Positions 18,112 through 27,488 of a DNA stretch of 64,000 bases are shown here, piece by piece (within the stretch, counting starts at the first letter, position 1; every line of letters begins with the position of its first letter). This stretch comes from Pseudotabrizicola sp. Its GTDB lineage: Bacteria > Pseudomonadota > Alphaproteobacteria > Rhodobacterales > Rhodobacteraceae. The stretch spans positions 1 through 64,000 of the forward strand of contig NZ_JAUXOV010000071.1 in the NCBI RefSeq assembly GCF_030684215.1. The letters run 5' to 3'. The notes beneath the pieces are model-generated. The model searched no databases and was not told where the DNA came from. It saw only the letters and a list, made by a program, of their open reading frames with translations. The translations under genes were made by a program, and so were the position numbers.

Positions 18112-18366
18112 ATGCCCGAGATCGGCACCATCTCCGGCGAAGAGGCTGCGGCACTCACTGGAGGTCACCGGGCCCTGCGGCACGTGATGTTCCAAGCGGC
18201 ACTGGTCGCGGCACATCACAACCCAAGCCTGAAATCCTGCGCGGATCACCTCTGCAAGGCTGGCAAGCCGCACAAGGTCATCATCACCGCCCTCTCCACA
18301 AAGCTCGTCACCATCGCGAACGCCCTGTGCAAGGGCCGTCAGAAATGGACCGCCGCAACGGCGTGA
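18112..18366 (+). pseudogene. C-terminal remnant of an IS110-family transposase
   Basis: The translation EIGTISGEEAAALTGGHRA, then LRHVMFQAALVAAHHNPSLK, FADxL-like SCADHLCKAGKPHKVIITAL and TIANALCKGRQKW, is the C-terminal domain of an IS110/IS116/IS902 transposase. The normal segment after AAALxG (PxxRDSG and following residues) is deleted, joining directly to GGHRALRH. The catalytic N-terminal domain is absent. The sequence differs from the copy at the window start, so it belongs to another IS110 element. Confidence 0.85.
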
Positions 18367-18435
18367 GAGATACAGTTGCTTCTAGATGCGGCGCCGCCAA
18401 AAGCTGTCGACCTGCTTTGGTCAAACGGAAACTTA

Positions 18436-18834
18436 TCAGTCGTGCACTTCTGCGGATGACCTACTGTCGCTCAAAAGCAAGCGCGTCATCATGTCGATAA
18501 TTTCATGTTCGTTATAGGGTTTTGAGGAGAACAGGCTCCCCGATGGCAGGCTGCTTTCTTGAAGAATCGTCATGCCAGACGCGACGAGCAGCTTCACGGG
18601 AGGCCATCGGTCACGGATGTAATGCGAGAGCTTGATGCCATCCATCGTGCCGGGCATTTGCACATCGGTAAAGACCAGATCGATGTCATCTCGCGATTCC
18701 AGAATGCGGATGGCTTCGGCTGCATCACAGGCTTCCAGCGCCTCGTAACCGGCAGAGCGAACAAGGTCGAGGGCCCCCATCCGAATGAGCGCATTGTCTT
18801 CGACCACGAGGACCACAGCCTTACCGTTTTTCAT
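18436..18834 (-). CDS. Stand-alone response regulator receiver
   Basis: A 132-aa CheY-like receiver with no output domain: VVLVVEDNALIRMGALDLV (acidic pair), the phospho-acceptor Asp in DLVFTDVQMPG, the Thr/Ser switch in LLVASGM and the conserved Lys in SSKPYN. The ATG at 18834 was chosen; an upstream TTG would add six residues. It follows the HisKA_2 histidine kinase by 75 bp on the same strand. Such receiver-only partners usually pass phosphate on or bind another protein; the output is unknown. Confidence 0.88.
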   Translation of the reverse strand: MKNGKAVVLVVEDNALIRMGALDLVRSAGYEALEACDAAEAIRILESRDDIDLVFTDVQMPGTMDGIKLSHYIRDRWPPVKLLVASGMTILQESSLPSGSLFSSKPYNEHEIIDMMTRLLLSDSRSSAEVHD

Positions 18835-18909
18835 CTGCTTCTCGTCTCTCAAAATTAAAGGCCCGCAGGCTTTGACAGTAAACCAAAGCGCGTCAGCATC
18901 TTTTGGTTC

Positions 18910-19962
18910 CTACGCAACGGAGCGGATGCCTTCTTGGTGATCGGCACTCCCACGATGACTGATCGTGACAGCAGTGCCCGGATTTGCTTCGCTCATCTGA
19001 AGTTCGCACTTCAGGTTCTTGGTCAGTGCTTCCACAATCCCGGTTCCAAGGCCTGCTTTAGGCGCGCTGCTGCCCGCTTGCATGCCGATGCCATTGTCCG
19101 TGACTGATAAGGTCCAGTTGCTGCCTTTTGCAAGGTAGCCAACTTCGATCCTGCCCGTCGCCTGATCAGGGAACGCGTGCTTGAGCGCGTTGATCACCAG
19201 TTCGGTGACAATGAGCCCCAGACTGACGGAAACCTCTGCTTTTACGGCACTGTCATCGGCGATGACTGAAATCGAGAGGCGATCAGGGTCAGCAATCATT
19301 GATGCGCCGAGGCTGTCGCAAAGTTGCGTCAGATAGGTGCGTATCCCGACCTCGCCGCCAAGGGAGGTTGAAAGCTGCTTTTGCACCGCTGCAATCGACA
19401 TGACCCGGTGATGGGCATTGTGAAGGTGACCGCGCACCTCTTCGGACAGCACCTTTCGTGCGCTCTGCATCAGAACGCTGGCAATGATCTGCAGGCTGTT
19501 CGCAACCCGATGCTGGACTTCCTGAAGCAGAATTGCCTTTTCCCGAACCAGATCGTCTTTGATGCGCGCTTCGGCACGCATGTCCGTCACATCGGTCACC
19601 GCAAGCAGCATCCGGATACGATCCTTGTCGCCGTCATCCAAAGTGCAGGCGTTGACGACCAGGTTCCGTATCTTCCTGTCCTGCCGAATGAGGTCAATCT
19701 CGTAGGCTTCGATATGCGCACTTCCCGCAGCGGTCGCCTTCAGCAGCGAGGCAAGATTCGGCATCGCCCACTCTCCGTTTCCTACTGCGCTGAGATGCCT
19801 GCCGGGAAGCGTCACCGGATCAATCTCAAAAGCCCGGCAAAATGAAGCGCTTGCAGCGATGATCACCTGATCTGCGGAAAGAAAAAGCAAAGGCTCATGT
19901 GAGGAGACCACCACGGCAAGTGTGCTCGCCGCTTCGAGGTGGTCAAAAGATGTCTTGGACAT
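18910..19962 (-). CDS. PAS-domain sensor histidine kinase, HisKA_2 type
   Basis: A 350-aa kinase with no membrane segment. An N-terminal PAS-like sensor (about 15-130; EPLLFLSADQVIIAASASFC, MLLAVTDVTDMRAEA) is followed by a HisKA_2 dimerisation region with the phospho-His in LLQEVQHRVANSLQIIASVL and an HATPase domain with ELVINALKHAF (N box), SVTDNGIGM (G1) and GLGTGIVEAL (G2). This is the family of soluble LovK/PhyR-like and light- or redox-sensing kinases; the PAS domain lacks the flavin-binding Cys motif that I would look for in a LOV domain. The ATG at 19962 has AGAGGA upstream. Its likely partner is the receiver immediately downstream. Confidence 0.88.
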   Translation of the reverse strand: MSKTSFDHLEAASTLAVVVSSHEPLLFLSADQVIIAASASFCRAFEIDPVTLPGRHLSAVGNGEWAMPNLASLLKATAAGSAHIEAYEIDLIRQDRKIRNLVVNACTLDDGDKDRIRMLLAVTDVTDMRAEARIKDDLVREKAILLQEVQHRVANSLQIIASVLMQSARKVLSEEVRGHLHNAHHRVMSIAAVQKQLSTSLGGEVGIRTYLTQLCDSLGASMIADPDRLSISVIADDSAVKAEVSVSLGLIVTELVINALKHAFPDQATGRIEVGYLAKGSNWTLSVTDNGIGMQAGSSAPKAGLGTGIVEALTKNLKCELQMSEANPGTAVTISHRGSADHQEGIRSVA

Positions 19963-20184
19963 GTCAGAAGTCCTCTTGGGCCGAAAACTCGCGGAGCGAG
20001 CCAAAATTCGGCAGAAACGCAGTCAAAAGGCACGCCCTCAACTAACGATCAACCCAGACGTATCACATCGTTCCCAGGCCGGCACTACACTTAATCGGCC
20101 GGGGGAGGAGATAGCTGAACAGAACACGCCGATGTCCGCCTCACGAGCGATGTGGCACCTCAAACAAAGCCCTCCCCAAACGCA

Positions 20185-20214
20185 AAACGCCCACCCCTCT
20201 CGGGGCGGGCGTTT
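20185..20214 (-). terminator. Terminator of rpsO
   Basis: On the minus strand a 13-bp stem (aaacgcccgcccc with ggggtgggcgttt, one G-T pair) closes a four-base loop and ends in TTTT. It starts 26 bases after the rpsO stop. Confidence 0.85.
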
Positions 20215-20239
20215 CCGTATTCGGTCGCTCAGGCCGCGC

Positions 20240-20509
20240 TTAGCGGCGCAGGCCGAGGCGGGCGATCAGGGCGGTGTAGCGTGCCTCTTCCTTGCCTTTC
20301 AGATAGTCCAGCAACTTGCGGCGCTGGGCGACCATCATCAAAAGACCACGACGCGAGTGGTTGTCTTTCTTGTGGCTCTTGAAATGCTCGGTCAGGGTCG
20401 CGATGCGCGACGACAGGATGGCCACCTGAACTTCCGGCGAGCCGGTGTCGTGTTCTTTGGTGGCGTATTCCTTGATCAGGCGGGCTTTTTCTTCGACGGT
20501 GATCGACAT
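20240..20509 (-). CDS. rpsO: 30S ribosomal protein S15
   Basis: An 89-aa protein, the standard S15 length, with the family pattern [20 protein letters not shown] and [21 protein letters not shown]15 binds the central domain of 16S rRNA early in small-subunit assembly. The ATG at 20509 has GGAGAT at good spacing. In many proteobacteria rpsO sits between truB and pnp; here truB and rbfA are nearby (22.5-24.6 kb) but DUF1643 and an RTX-repeat gene intervene. Confidence 0.97.
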   Translation of the reverse strand: MSITVEEKARLIKEYATKEHDTGSPEVQVAILSSRIATLTEHFKSHKKDNHSRRGLLMMVAQRRKLLDYLKGKEEARYTALIARLGLRR

Positions 20510-20809
20510 CGGATATCTCCTTGAGCAGAAGGGTGACGGTGCGAGCCGGGATGTCGTCCAGCAAGACCATTGGGCCCCGAAAACATCGGGGATGGGAGCG
20601 TATAGGAGAAAACCGGCGCAAAGAAAAGCCCTCATGTGCGGGGGAGCTTTGGTCACGCAAGGCAGCGTTAACGATGCGCCCAGAATTCGCGACGGCACCC
20701 TGTCAGAACTCAACGATTCGTGATATGGATACTGGAAGAGTTTTCGTTTGCAATCGAGGGGTTGCACGGCGAATTGGTTAACGTGCAGGTTGCGGCAAGG
20801 GATTGGCTG

Positions 20810-21868
20810 ATGTTGGCATTGCTGGCAATTATGGGTGCCTTGGGCGCAGGCCTTCTCGCTGATGGTCTCCTGCGCACCTCGGGTGCCGAGGAAGACGCCG
20901 AACCAGAGGCGGATGATCAAGACCCGTCAGCCGAAGGAGAAGACGAAAATGCTTCGCTAGGTTGGCTCCTTGCCGATACAGATACAGATACATCAAACGG
21001 AACACGATCCGGCTATGTTGATGACGGAATGCCCGTTTCGGATGACATAGCAGAACCAGAGGCGGCACCGGTCGCCCTTACGGGCGACGGTGGGGCCAAT
21101 ATTCTAAGTGGCGGGGCCGGAAATGACACGCTGTCCGGCGGTGGCGGCGATGACCAACTTGTCGGACGCGGCGGCAATGACAGACTGTCGGGCGGTTCAG
21201 GACGTGATCATCTGGATGGAGGCGACGGCGATGACAGCCTGTTTGGTCAGGGCGGCAATGATGTCCTGATCGGCGGGGCGGGCGATGATCTACTTTTTGG
21301 TGGCAGGGGCGCGGATCACCTTGCCGGTGGTGAGGGCAATGACCATCTGATCGGTGGCGGCGGGGCCGATACGCTGATGGGCGGCGAAGGTCACGATACG
21401 CTTGATGGCGGCATGGGCCGCGACTGGCTGGCGGGCGGAGCCGGAAATGACCTGCTGATCGGCGGCGGATCGCAAGACACGCTGGATGGCGGATCTGGGA
21501 ATGACACGCTATGGGGTGGGTTCGAAGGACGCAGTGATGCCGCGGTGGATGTGCTGAACGGTGGCGCGGGCGACGACTTCATAGGCATCGGCCCAGGCGA
21601 CATCGCCATGGGTGGGTCCGGTTCCGATACCTTCCAGCTGCAAGATTTCGCACCCGGCCTGCCAGTGTCGGAGATAGTGGATTACAGCCCCGACGAAGAT
21701 CAAATTGTGGTGGTCTATGACCAACTGCAGCATCCACTCCCTGCCCTATCGGCAGAACCCGTTGACGGAACAGATGATGTAACTCTGTTGCTCGACGGTG
21801 TCGCAGTGGCCCTGATCCGCAACGCTGTAGGGCTCGACCTGTCATTGATCCAACTACAGCCTTCCTGA
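20810..21868 (+). CDS. RTX-type calcium-binding repeat protein
   Basis: A 352-aa acidic protein. The N-terminus [20 protein letters not shown] forms one membrane helix or uncleaved signal, then comes an Asp/Glu-rich spacer (about 22-85), about seventeen GGxGxDxL nonapeptide repeats (about 92-275) that wind into a calcium-binding beta-roll, and a C-terminal domain ([11 protein letters not shown], then VVVYDQL). Repeats of this kind mark substrates of type I secretion, but no ABC/membrane-fusion/TolC genes are in the window. The ATG at 20810 has AAGGGA at good spacing and is preferred to the GTG at 20720. Role unknown; extracellular or surface location is inferred. Confidence 0.85.
   Translation: MLALLAIMGALGAGLLADGLLRTSGAEEDAEPEADDQDPSAEGEDENASLGWLLADTDTDTSNGTRSGYVDDGMPVSDDIAEPEAAPVALTGDGGANILSGGAGNDTLSGGGGDDQLVGRGGNDRLSGGSGRDHLDGGDGDDSLFGQGGNDVLIGGAGDDLLFGGRGADHLAGGEGNDHLIGGGGADTLMGGEGHDTLDGGMGRDWLAGGAGNDLLIGGGSQDTLDGGSGNDTLWGGFEGRSDAAVDVLNGGAGDDFIGIGPGDIAMGGSGSDTFQLQDFAPGLPVSEIVDYSPDEDQIVVVYDQLQHPLPALSAEPVDGTDDVTLLLDGVAVALIRNAVGLDLSLIQLQPS
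21083..21640 (+). repeat. RTX nonapeptide-coding repeat array
   Basis: Degenerate 27-bp units encoding GGxGxDxLx. Typical copies read [18 protein letters not shown] and GGEGNDHLI. The last units are separated by an insertion ([13 protein letters not shown]). Confidence 0.85.
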
Positions 21869-21887
21869 ACGCAAGACAGGCCTGCAG

Positions 21888-22418
21888 TCAGTCCCACAGT
21901 TCAGGCTGCTGAGCGTAGGCGATATACAAAGGATGCTTGGGTTGACCCGAGGCTGTCATCCCCAAATGCCATAACGGCTGCCCAGTGCCGCGCAATAATC
22001 GCGCCACAGCGTCTCCCCGCCCCAGATGCAGACCGTGGCCACCCCAAGCACAGACCACCCGACCGGGCTGCCAGTCCACTACGCTCGACAGGATCGCCAT
22101 GTCATTGCCTGGCCCGACCGGATCCTCAAAGGCCCGCATCACCTTTGGGTCTGTCGCGCGAAAGCCGAAGATGTTCACAACACGGAATGCTCCAAACCCC
22201 AGCGCACGCGCACGACGCTCACAGCGCTCCACCGTCGGGTCGTTTTGTACCTCGGTCGCAGTCGACGGATTAAGCATCACAAACAACGCCCGCTCACCCC
22301 CCCGGTCCCAGACCCTGGTCAACAGATAGCGATAGCGCTCGCAGGGTGAATATACCGCCTCCGATGCAGCTTCCCCCTTCAGATGCTGCCGTACAATCAG
22401 TCCCACATTTCTTTGCAT
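21888..22418 (-). CDS. DUF1643 domain protein
   Basis: A 176-aa protein with DUF1643 hallmarks: AVYSPCERYRYLLTRVW, FVMLNPSTATEVQNDPTVER, RVVNIFGFRATDP, VCAWGGHG and HLGMTASGQPKHPLY. The family is widespread and uncharacterised; its conserved Asn, Thr and Arg residues suggest a nucleotide- or sugar-related enzyme, but nothing is proven. The ATG at 22418 was chosen because GGAAAG lies upstream and the family starts near here. Confidence 0.88.
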   Translation of the reverse strand: MQRNVGLIVRQHLKGEAASEAVYSPCERYRYLLTRVWDRGGERALFVMLNPSTATEVQNDPTVERCERRARALGFGAFRVVNIFGFRATDPKVMRAFEDPVGPGNDMAILSSVVDWQPGRVVCAWGGHGLHLGRGDAVARLLRGTGQPLWHLGMTASGQPKHPLYIAYAQQPELWD

Positions 22419-22499
22419 TTGCTGCTTTCCAAATACTCCCGCGCGGAGCGCCCCCACCGCGCCGCGCTCACCCTCGTCAAAAGGCCTGGCTGTGGCAAC

Positions 22500-22534
22500 G
22501 CCGTCATGCGGGGCTCGATGCCCCGCATGACGGC
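22500..22534. terminator. Perfect 15-bp hairpin downstream of truB
   Basis: gccgtcatgcggggc and its exact complement enclose a five-base loop, starting eight bases past the truB stop. No T-run follows on the minus strand, so it may slow transcription or stabilise the 3' end rather than act as a classical terminator. Confidence 0.6.
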
Positions 22535-22541
22535 CACCGGC

Positions 22542-23447
22542 TTATGTGTTGAACACCCGGTTCGGGTGCAGTTCTCCAGCCTTGTAGATGCCAACCGCCA
22601 CCGCGCGGCCTTGGTAACTCGCCCAAGCCTCGTCCCCCCAGTCCACGCTAGAGGTCAGCACCATTCCCGGATTGCCATTGCGCAAACGCGCGGCGCCTTC
22701 GGGCGTGGCGGGCAACTCGGGAAGGTCGGTCAAACCCAGTTCCAGCGGGAGCAGCAGGGCGTCGATTTCATCTGTTCGGGCAAGGCGGTCGATGTCTTCC
22801 AGCGTCGCCGCCCCAGTCACCTCAAACGGGCCGGACCAAACCCGACGCAGCCAAGCCACATGGCCAAGACAGCCCAAAGCCTGCCCCAGATCGCGCGCAA
22901 CCGACCGCACATAACCGCCTTTGCCGCAGATCATTTCCAGATCAACATGGTCGGCATCGGGCCGTGACAGCACCGCCAGCTTTTCCACCCACAAGGGACG
23001 GGCCACAAGATCCATCTCGATCCCTTCGCGCGCCAGATCATAGGCGCGTTCACCATCGACCTTTACCGCAGACACCTGCGGCGGCACCTGCATGATGTCG
23101 CCGCGAAATGCCGCCAAAGCCACCTCGATTGCGGCATCATCCGGCCGCACATCGCGTGTTTCCAGCACAGTGCCAGAGGCATCATCGCTGCTGGTCGCCG
23201 CGCCGAAGGCCACCCGGAAGTGATAGCATTTCAGCCCATCGGTGACAAAAGGCACCGTCTTTGTCGCCTCACCCAAAGCAATCGCCAGAACGCCAGTGGC
23301 GTCCGGGTCAAGCGTACCGGCATGACCCGCCTTTTGCGCCTGAAACGCCCATTTCACCTTATTGACAACAGTGGTCGATCCAACCCCTGCCGGTTTATCG
23401 ATGATGACCCAGCCGGACACAGCCCGGCCCTTTTTCACGCGGCCCAT
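22542..23447 (-). CDS. truB: tRNA pseudouridine(55) synthase
   Basis: A 301-aa TruB that converts U55 in the T loop of tRNAs to pseudouridine. Motifs are [17 protein letters not shown], the catalytic Asp in [25 protein letters not shown] and [14 protein letters not shown]. The ATG at 23447 (MGRVKKG) matches the family start; the longer frame is not credible. The stop of the upstream gene is four bases away, so truB is the last gene of an rbfA/NAGPA-like/truB operon. Confidence 0.96.
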   Translation of the reverse strand: MGRVKKGRAVSGWVIIDKPAGVGSTTVVNKVKWAFQAQKAGHAGTLDPDATGVLAIALGEATKTVPFVTDGLKCYHFRVAFGAATSSDDASGTVLETRDVRPDDAAIEVALAAFRGDIMQVPPQVSAVKVDGERAYDLAREGIEMDLVARPLWVEKLAVLSRPDADHVDLEMICGKGGYVRSVARDLGQALGCLGHVAWLRRVWSGPFEVTGAATLEDIDRLARTDEIDALLLPLELGLTDLPELPATPEGAARLRNGNPGMVLTSSVDWGDEAWASYQGRAVAVGIYKAGELHPNRVFNT

Positions 23448-23451
23448 GTTT

Positions 23452-24177
23452 TCAGTCCTTGTTGACGACGGTGCCGACCATCGGTCCCATGGCAAAGCCA
23501 AGGTCGTTGCGCCGGACTGCAGGCGCGTAAAGACGCGAGATCTTACCATCAAAATACAGCGCATCGGGGAGGCCGAGCGCATCGCGGAAGAACCGGGCGA
23601 ATCGGTGGAAGTTCACCCGGTCGTTGGAAATGACGAACACCGCGCGTGTGCCATCGGCGCTGACACCCACGCCGTTGCGGATAAAGGTGCTGTCGCTGTC
23701 GGGGATCAAGCGTGGGTGCAGCGCTCCATCTATCACCAGCATCGGGCCAGATTGTGTTGCATAGCTGCATTTGGGCGGCGTGGCGGAAAACGCGCGGCTT
23801 TCGACCACGGAAAACCGTTCGCCAATGCAGAATACGCCATTGGGCAGCAGGCCAAAATTTCCCGGCCCCTGTGCTGTCACGATATCCGACTGCGTGCTCC
23901 CTTGCTCGATCAGCAGGCCCACAGGCGCACGGTTCGGGTGATACATGCCCGCATTCATCGCAAAGCCAAGCGTCTTGCCCTCAGCCGCCAAGGCGGCGTT
24001 CACCGCATTGAAGCTGCCCAAAGGGCCAGAGGGACCAGAGTGGAACAAACGCAGATCTTCGCCCACTCTCACTTCACAGGCAGTAAAAGACGTATCCTCA
24101 AAGCGCTGAATTTCGCAAACAGCCGAATCCGCCACCTGCGGCAGCAGGAAGGCGAACAAGGCGGCAAGACGCAGCAT
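23452..24177 (-). CDS. Phosphodiester glycosidase (NAGPA/DUF2233) family protein, exported
   Basis: A 241-aa protein with an N-terminal signal peptide ([19 protein letters not shown]), so it acts in the periplasm or outside. The body has the NAGPA-like motifs [67 protein letters not shown] and [12 protein letters not shown]. The eukaryotic relative removes GlcNAc from a phosphodiester; bacterial substrates are largely unknown. It sits between rbfA and truB with 3-4 bp gaps, an unexpected place for an envelope enzyme. Confidence 0.87.
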   Translation of the reverse strand: MLRLAALFAFLLPQVADSAVCEIQRFEDTSFTACEVRVGEDLRLFHSGPSGPLGSFNAVNAALAAEGKTLGFAMNAGMYHPNRAPVGLLIEQGSTQSDIVTAQGPGNFGLLPNGVFCIGERFSVVESRAFSATPPKCSYATQSGPMLVIDGALHPRLIPDSDSTFIRNGVGVSADGTRAVFVISNDRVNFHRFARFFRDALGLPDALYFDGKISRLYAPAVRRNDLGFAMGPMVGTVVNKD

Positions 24178-24180
24178 CGC

Positions 24181-24612
24181 TCAGACGTCCCCGTTGGCGT
24201 CACCTTCGTCATCCGGCGACGACAGGTCTTTCACAACCTTTGGATCGGCAAACAAGCGGCGGGTTTCATCCAGGCGGTCAAAGGTCTCGTCCGGGCGGAA
24301 GCGCAGATCAGGCGCGTATTTCAGGGTCAGTTGCGACGCGACGCGGTGGCGCAGTTCTCCCTTGTTCCGGGCGAGGGCGGCAATCGCATCCTCAACCGGG
24401 ACCGATCCCATCAGAGGCATGATATAGACCGTCGCCACCTTAAGATCGTTGGAGCACGACACCTCGCCCACGGTGATCGACATGCGATTCAGGTCTGGGT
24501 CGTGGATTTCGCTGCGGTTCAGCACATCGGCCAGCGTGCGGCGGATAAGTTCGCCGACACGAAGCTGGCGTTGATTGGGGCCATCGCCCGAGGAATTGCG
24601 TTTATTCGACAT
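24181..24612 (-). CDS. rbfA: 30S ribosome-binding factor A
   Basis: A 143-aa RbfA, a cold-shock and maturation factor that binds pre-30S subunits near 16S rRNA helix 1. Recognised by [19 protein letters not shown], the type II KH-like core with [20 protein letters not shown], and [22 protein letters not shown] (first part). It is longer at the C-terminus by an acidic tail ([13 protein letters not shown]). The ATG at 24612 is 98 bp from the divergent dapB start, so the two genes share a promoter region. Confidence 0.95.
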   Translation of the reverse strand: MSNKRNSSGDGPNQRQLRVGELIRRTLADVLNRSEIHDPDLNRMSITVGEVSCSNDLKVATVYIMPLMGSVPVEDAIAALARNKGELRHRVASQLTLKYAPDLRFRPDETFDRLDETRRLFADPKVVKDLSSPDDEGDANGDV

Positions 24613-24710
24613 GGGGGCCACATAAGCTGTTTTTACCCGCCCCGCAACGGCGGGCTTTTGTCGCGCGCGCCAACACGCTACACCGCGCGGGCGCAACTGG
24701 GAGAACCACC

Positions 24711-25520
24711 ATGCAGACCTTGCCAGGAATCGTCGTCACTGGGGCATCGGGCCGGATGGGGCAAATGCTGATCCGAACGATTGCGGCGTCGGACAAGGCG
24801 CGGCTGGTCGGCTGTCTGGAGCGGTCGGGCCATGCGTGGATCGGCCGCGACATAGGTGACTGTATGGGCGGCGCGTCCATCGGGGTTCTGGTGACTGATG
24901 ACCCGCTGGAGGCCTTTGCCCGGGCGCAGGGGGTCATCGACTTTACCGCGCCCGCAGCCACTGTCGAATTTGCGGCGCTGGCAGCACAAGCGCGTGCGGT
25001 GCATGTGATCGGCACAACAGGGCTTGAGCCGGGCCATATCGCCGCAATCGATGCTGCGGCACGCCACGCGGTGATCGTACGGGCGGGAAATATGAGCCTT
25101 GGAGTCAACCTGCTGGTACGGCTGACGCAAAAGGTAGCGCAGGCGCTGGATGCCGATTGGGATGTCGAGGTGGTCGAGGCGCATCACCGGATGAAGGTGG
25201 ATGCACCGTCAGGCACCGCGCTGATGCTGGGTCAGGCGGCGGCGGACGGGCGCGGAGTGACGCTTGATCAGGCCATGGTGTCGGGGCGAGACGGGATCAC
25301 CGGCGCACGCGAGCGGGGCACCATCGGGTTTTCCGCGATTCGCGGTGGCGATGTGGTGGGCGAGCATGACGTGATCTTTGCCGCCGATGGCGAGCGGATT
25401 GTGCTGCGCCATCTGGCCACCGACCGCACGATTTTCGCCCGTGGCGCGCTTAAGGCAGCGCTGTGGGGCCAGACACAAAAGCCCGGTCACTATGATATGA
25501 TGGATGTTCTGGGGCTTTAA
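24711..25520 (+). CDS. dapB: 4-hydroxy-tetrahydrodipicolinate reductase
   Basis: A 269-aa DapB, NAD(P)H-dependent reduction step of the diaminopimelate/lysine pathway. Features are the dinucleotide motif [28 protein letters not shown], the conserved [16 protein letters not shown], the active-site segment [18 protein letters not shown] and a C-terminal RGALKAALW. The ATG at 24711 follows GAGAACC. This makes lysine, while the saccharopine dehydrogenase pair at 43-46 kb would degrade or interconvert it. Confidence 0.97.
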   Translation: MQTLPGIVVTGASGRMGQMLIRTIAASDKARLVGCLERSGHAWIGRDIGDCMGGASIGVLVTDDPLEAFARAQGVIDFTAPAATVEFAALAAQARAVHVIGTTGLEPGHIAAIDAAARHAVIVRAGNMSLGVNLLVRLTQKVAQALDADWDVEVVEAHHRMKVDAPSGTALMLGQAAADGRGVTLDQAMVSGRDGITGARERGTIGFSAIRGGDVVGEHDVIFAADGERIVLRHLATDRTIFARGALKAALWGQTQKPGHYDMMDVLGL

Positions 25521-25587
25521 CGCTGGACAGTGTGAACCAAACGCCCCCGACGCTCGTATACGAAAAGTATCGTCCATCGAGGTTGCC

Positions 25588-25950
25588 ATGCACCGTGTTC
25601 TTCTCGCCCTGCTGATCTGCGTCCTCCCAGCCCTTACCTTGGCCAATACGGCCGGGCCAATTCGCGACAAGACGGCGTTTCTATCCTTTGTGCAGGGCAA
25701 AGAGCTGCGGATCGGGTTGTATAACCTGTCGCTAAAAGTGACGCCGGATGGCAAGATCACTGGATCGGCGCTGGGTTGGGGCATCAGTGGCAACTGGGTC
25801 TGGCAGGATGGATACTTTTGCCGCGACATGGATTGGAGCGGCTATGCCATACCCTTCAACTGCCAGTTGGTCGAAGCCATGGATGCCAGCCGCTTGCGCT
25901 TTACCTCGGACAAGGGGCAAGGCCAGTCAGCCTCGTTTCGGCTGCGATAA
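25588..25950 (+). CDS. Small exported protein next to dapB
   Basis: A 120-aa protein with a clear signal peptide (MHRVLLALLICVLPALTLA) and a compact mature part of about 100 residues containing LKVTPDGKITGSALGWGISG, WVWQDGYFCRD and a second Cys in PFNCQLVEA, which could form a disulfide. Relatives in Rhodobacteraceae are, as I recall, sometimes mislabelled dihydrodipicolinate reductase because of this neighbourhood. The fold suggests a small beta-barrel; no function is known. It lies 67 bp after dapB and ends four bases from the convergent SDHAF4-like gene. Confidence 0.8.
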   Translation: MHRVLLALLICVLPALTLANTAGPIRDKTAFLSFVQGKELRIGLYNLSLKVTPDGKITGSALGWGISGNWVWQDGYFCRDMDWSGYAIPFNCQLVEAMDASRLRFTSDKGQGQSASFRLR

Positions 25951-25953
25951 GGC

Positions 25954-26142
25954 TTAGAAGTCGATGGCCAGACCCTTTTTCTCCCAATCGCCATAGCGCA
26001 CGGGTTCGGGGCCATCTCTGCCCCCAAGCTCTTTCGGCAGCGTCATCGCTTCGGCATGCCGTCGGCGCTCTTCTGCTTCGGCAAGGGCGCGCTTGGCGGC
26101 TGGGGGAAGATCAACGGGGGGCAAATCGGGTGTATCGGTCAT
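25954..26142 (-). CDS. DUF1674 / SDHAF4-like succinate dehydrogenase assembly factor
   Basis: A 62-aa protein with a Pro/Ala/Glu-rich N-terminus (PPAAKRALAEAEERR) and the conserved C-terminal signature KELGGRDGPEPVRYGDWEKK. DUF1674 includes eukaryotic SDHAF4, which protects flavinylated SdhA before complex II assembly; the bacterial role is inferred by homology. It is divergent from rsmB, 72 bp away, an arrangement I recall as common in Rhodobacterales. Confidence 0.88.
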   Translation of the reverse strand: MTDTPDLPPVDLPPAAKRALAEAEERRRHAEAMTLPKELGGRDGPEPVRYGDWEKKGLAIDF

Positions 26143-26214
26143 GGCGGCTTTCCTGTCTGTGCTTCTTGATATACGGCGTTTGACCAGCGAGACAAGAAGC
26201 AGGGGCGTCGCAGG

Positions 26215-27465
26215 ATGAAGGCCGGAACCGAAAGCGTGACCGCACGCAGTGCCGCCGTGGGTGTGCTGAACGCCGTGCTGGGCGAAGGCATGATGCTGTC
26301 ACAGGTGGCGCTGCCTGATGGCCTGTCGGGGCCGGATCGCGCGCGGGCCGAGCGGTTGGCGGCGCAGGTGCTGCGCCAGATGGACCGGATTGACCGGGTG
26401 CTGAAGCCGTTGCTGCGCAAGGTGCCCCCTTTGGCGGTGCTGAACATTCTGCGGCTGGCGGTGTGGGAACGCGCGGACGGTGCCGCAGCACATGGCGTGG
26501 TGAATGAGGCGGTGGCGTTGGCGCGCCGCGGCAAGCGCACCACGCATCTGTCGGGGCTGGTGAATGCGGTGCTGCGCGCTCTGCCGGAGTTGGTCGATCT
26601 GGCCGCCCTGCCCGCGCCCCAACTGCCGCGCTGGATCCGGCAGCCGCTGGTGCATGCGTATGGGCGTGAAGTGGTAAGCGCCATTGAGGCCGTGCAGGCG
26701 CAGGTGCCGCCGGTGGACATCACACCAAAGGCAGGCGCTACTGCGCTGCCAGAGGGCGAGCTTTTGCCAACGGGCAGCATCCGGCTGGCCAGTGGCGGGC
26801 AGATCACCCAACTGCCGGGCTATGCGAGCGGCGACTGGTGGGTGCAGGATGCAGCGGCGGCCATGGCGGTGCGGCTGATGGGCGTGCAAAAGGGTGAGGC
26901 GGTGCTGGATATCTGCGCCGCCCCGGGTGGCAAAACGCTGCAACTGGCAGATACCGGGGCTGTGGTGACCGCGCTGGACATCTCTTCGCCCCGCATGGCG
27001 CGGGTGGCGGAAAATCTGGCGCGCACTGGTCTGAGTGCTGCGCTGGTGGTCGCGGATGCACTGCATTGGGCGCCCGAGGATAAGTTTGACGCGGTTTTGC
27101 TGGATGCGCCCTGCTCGGCAACAGGGACACTGCGGCGGCACCCGGATCTGCCGTTCATCAAGGACGGGTCGGAAGTTGAAGGGCTGGTTGCGCTGCAAGC
27201 GGCGCTGATCGACCGGGCGTTGGGATGGCTGAAACCGGGCGGGCGGCTGGTGTATTGCACCTGCTCGCTGCTGCCTGCAGAGGGCGAAAACCAGTTGGCG
27301 GCGGCGTTGCTGCGGCACCCGGGGCTGCGCGTTCAGCGACCAGCCCTGCCTTGGGTGCAGGCGGAATGGATTACCGAGCAAGGCGCAGTCCGGTTGCGGC
27401 CCGATCTGTGGGCCGAGCGCGGCGGGATGGACGGGTTCTTCATAGCCACGCTCATCGCTCCCTGA
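26215..27465 (+). CDS. rsmB: 16S rRNA (cytosine(967)-C5)-methyltransferase
   Basis: A 416-aa RsmB/Fmu-type enzyme. An N-terminal NusB-like RNA-binding domain (1-140; RAERLAAQVLRQMDRIDRVL, HGVVNEAV) precedes a Rossmann methyltransferase with the SAM motif DICAAPGGKTLQLA, LDISSPRMARV, the motif IV catalytic Cys in DAPCSATGTLRRHPDL and the motif VI Cys in YCTCSLLPAEGENQ. It methylates C967 of 16S rRNA. Starting at ATG 26215 gives the normal family N-terminus. Confidence 0.94.
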   Translation: MKAGTESVTARSAAVGVLNAVLGEGMMLSQVALPDGLSGPDRARAERLAAQVLRQMDRIDRVLKPLLRKVPPLAVLNILRLAVWERADGAAAHGVVNEAVALARRGKRTTHLSGLVNAVLRALPELVDLAALPAPQLPRWIRQPLVHAYGREVVSAIEAVQAQVPPVDITPKAGATALPEGELLPTGSIRLASGGQITQLPGYASGDWWVQDAAAAMAVRLMGVQKGEAVLDICAAPGGKTLQLADTGAVVTALDISSPRMARVAENLARTGLSAALVVADALHWAPEDKFDAVLLDAPCSATGTLRRHPDLPFIKDGSEVEGLVALQAALIDRALGWLKPGGRLVYCTCSLLPAEGENQLAAALLRHPGLRVQRPALPWVQAEWITEQGAVRLRPDLWAERGGMDGFFIATLIAP

Positions 27466-27488
27466 CGGTCAAGGCGATGGAAGACCGG

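Noticed and set aside
21083-21640. Possible CRISPR-like repeat array
   Set aside because: The periodicity is 27 bp in frame and encodes RTX nonapeptides, with no separate spacers.
23362-24771. 469-aa plus-strand frame
   Set aside because: It is antisense to truB, the NAGPA-like gene and rbfA, all with clear motifs.
26299-27381. 360-aa minus-strand frame inside rsmB
   Set aside because: Antisense to rsmB, whose catalytic motifs are intact; no motif of its own.
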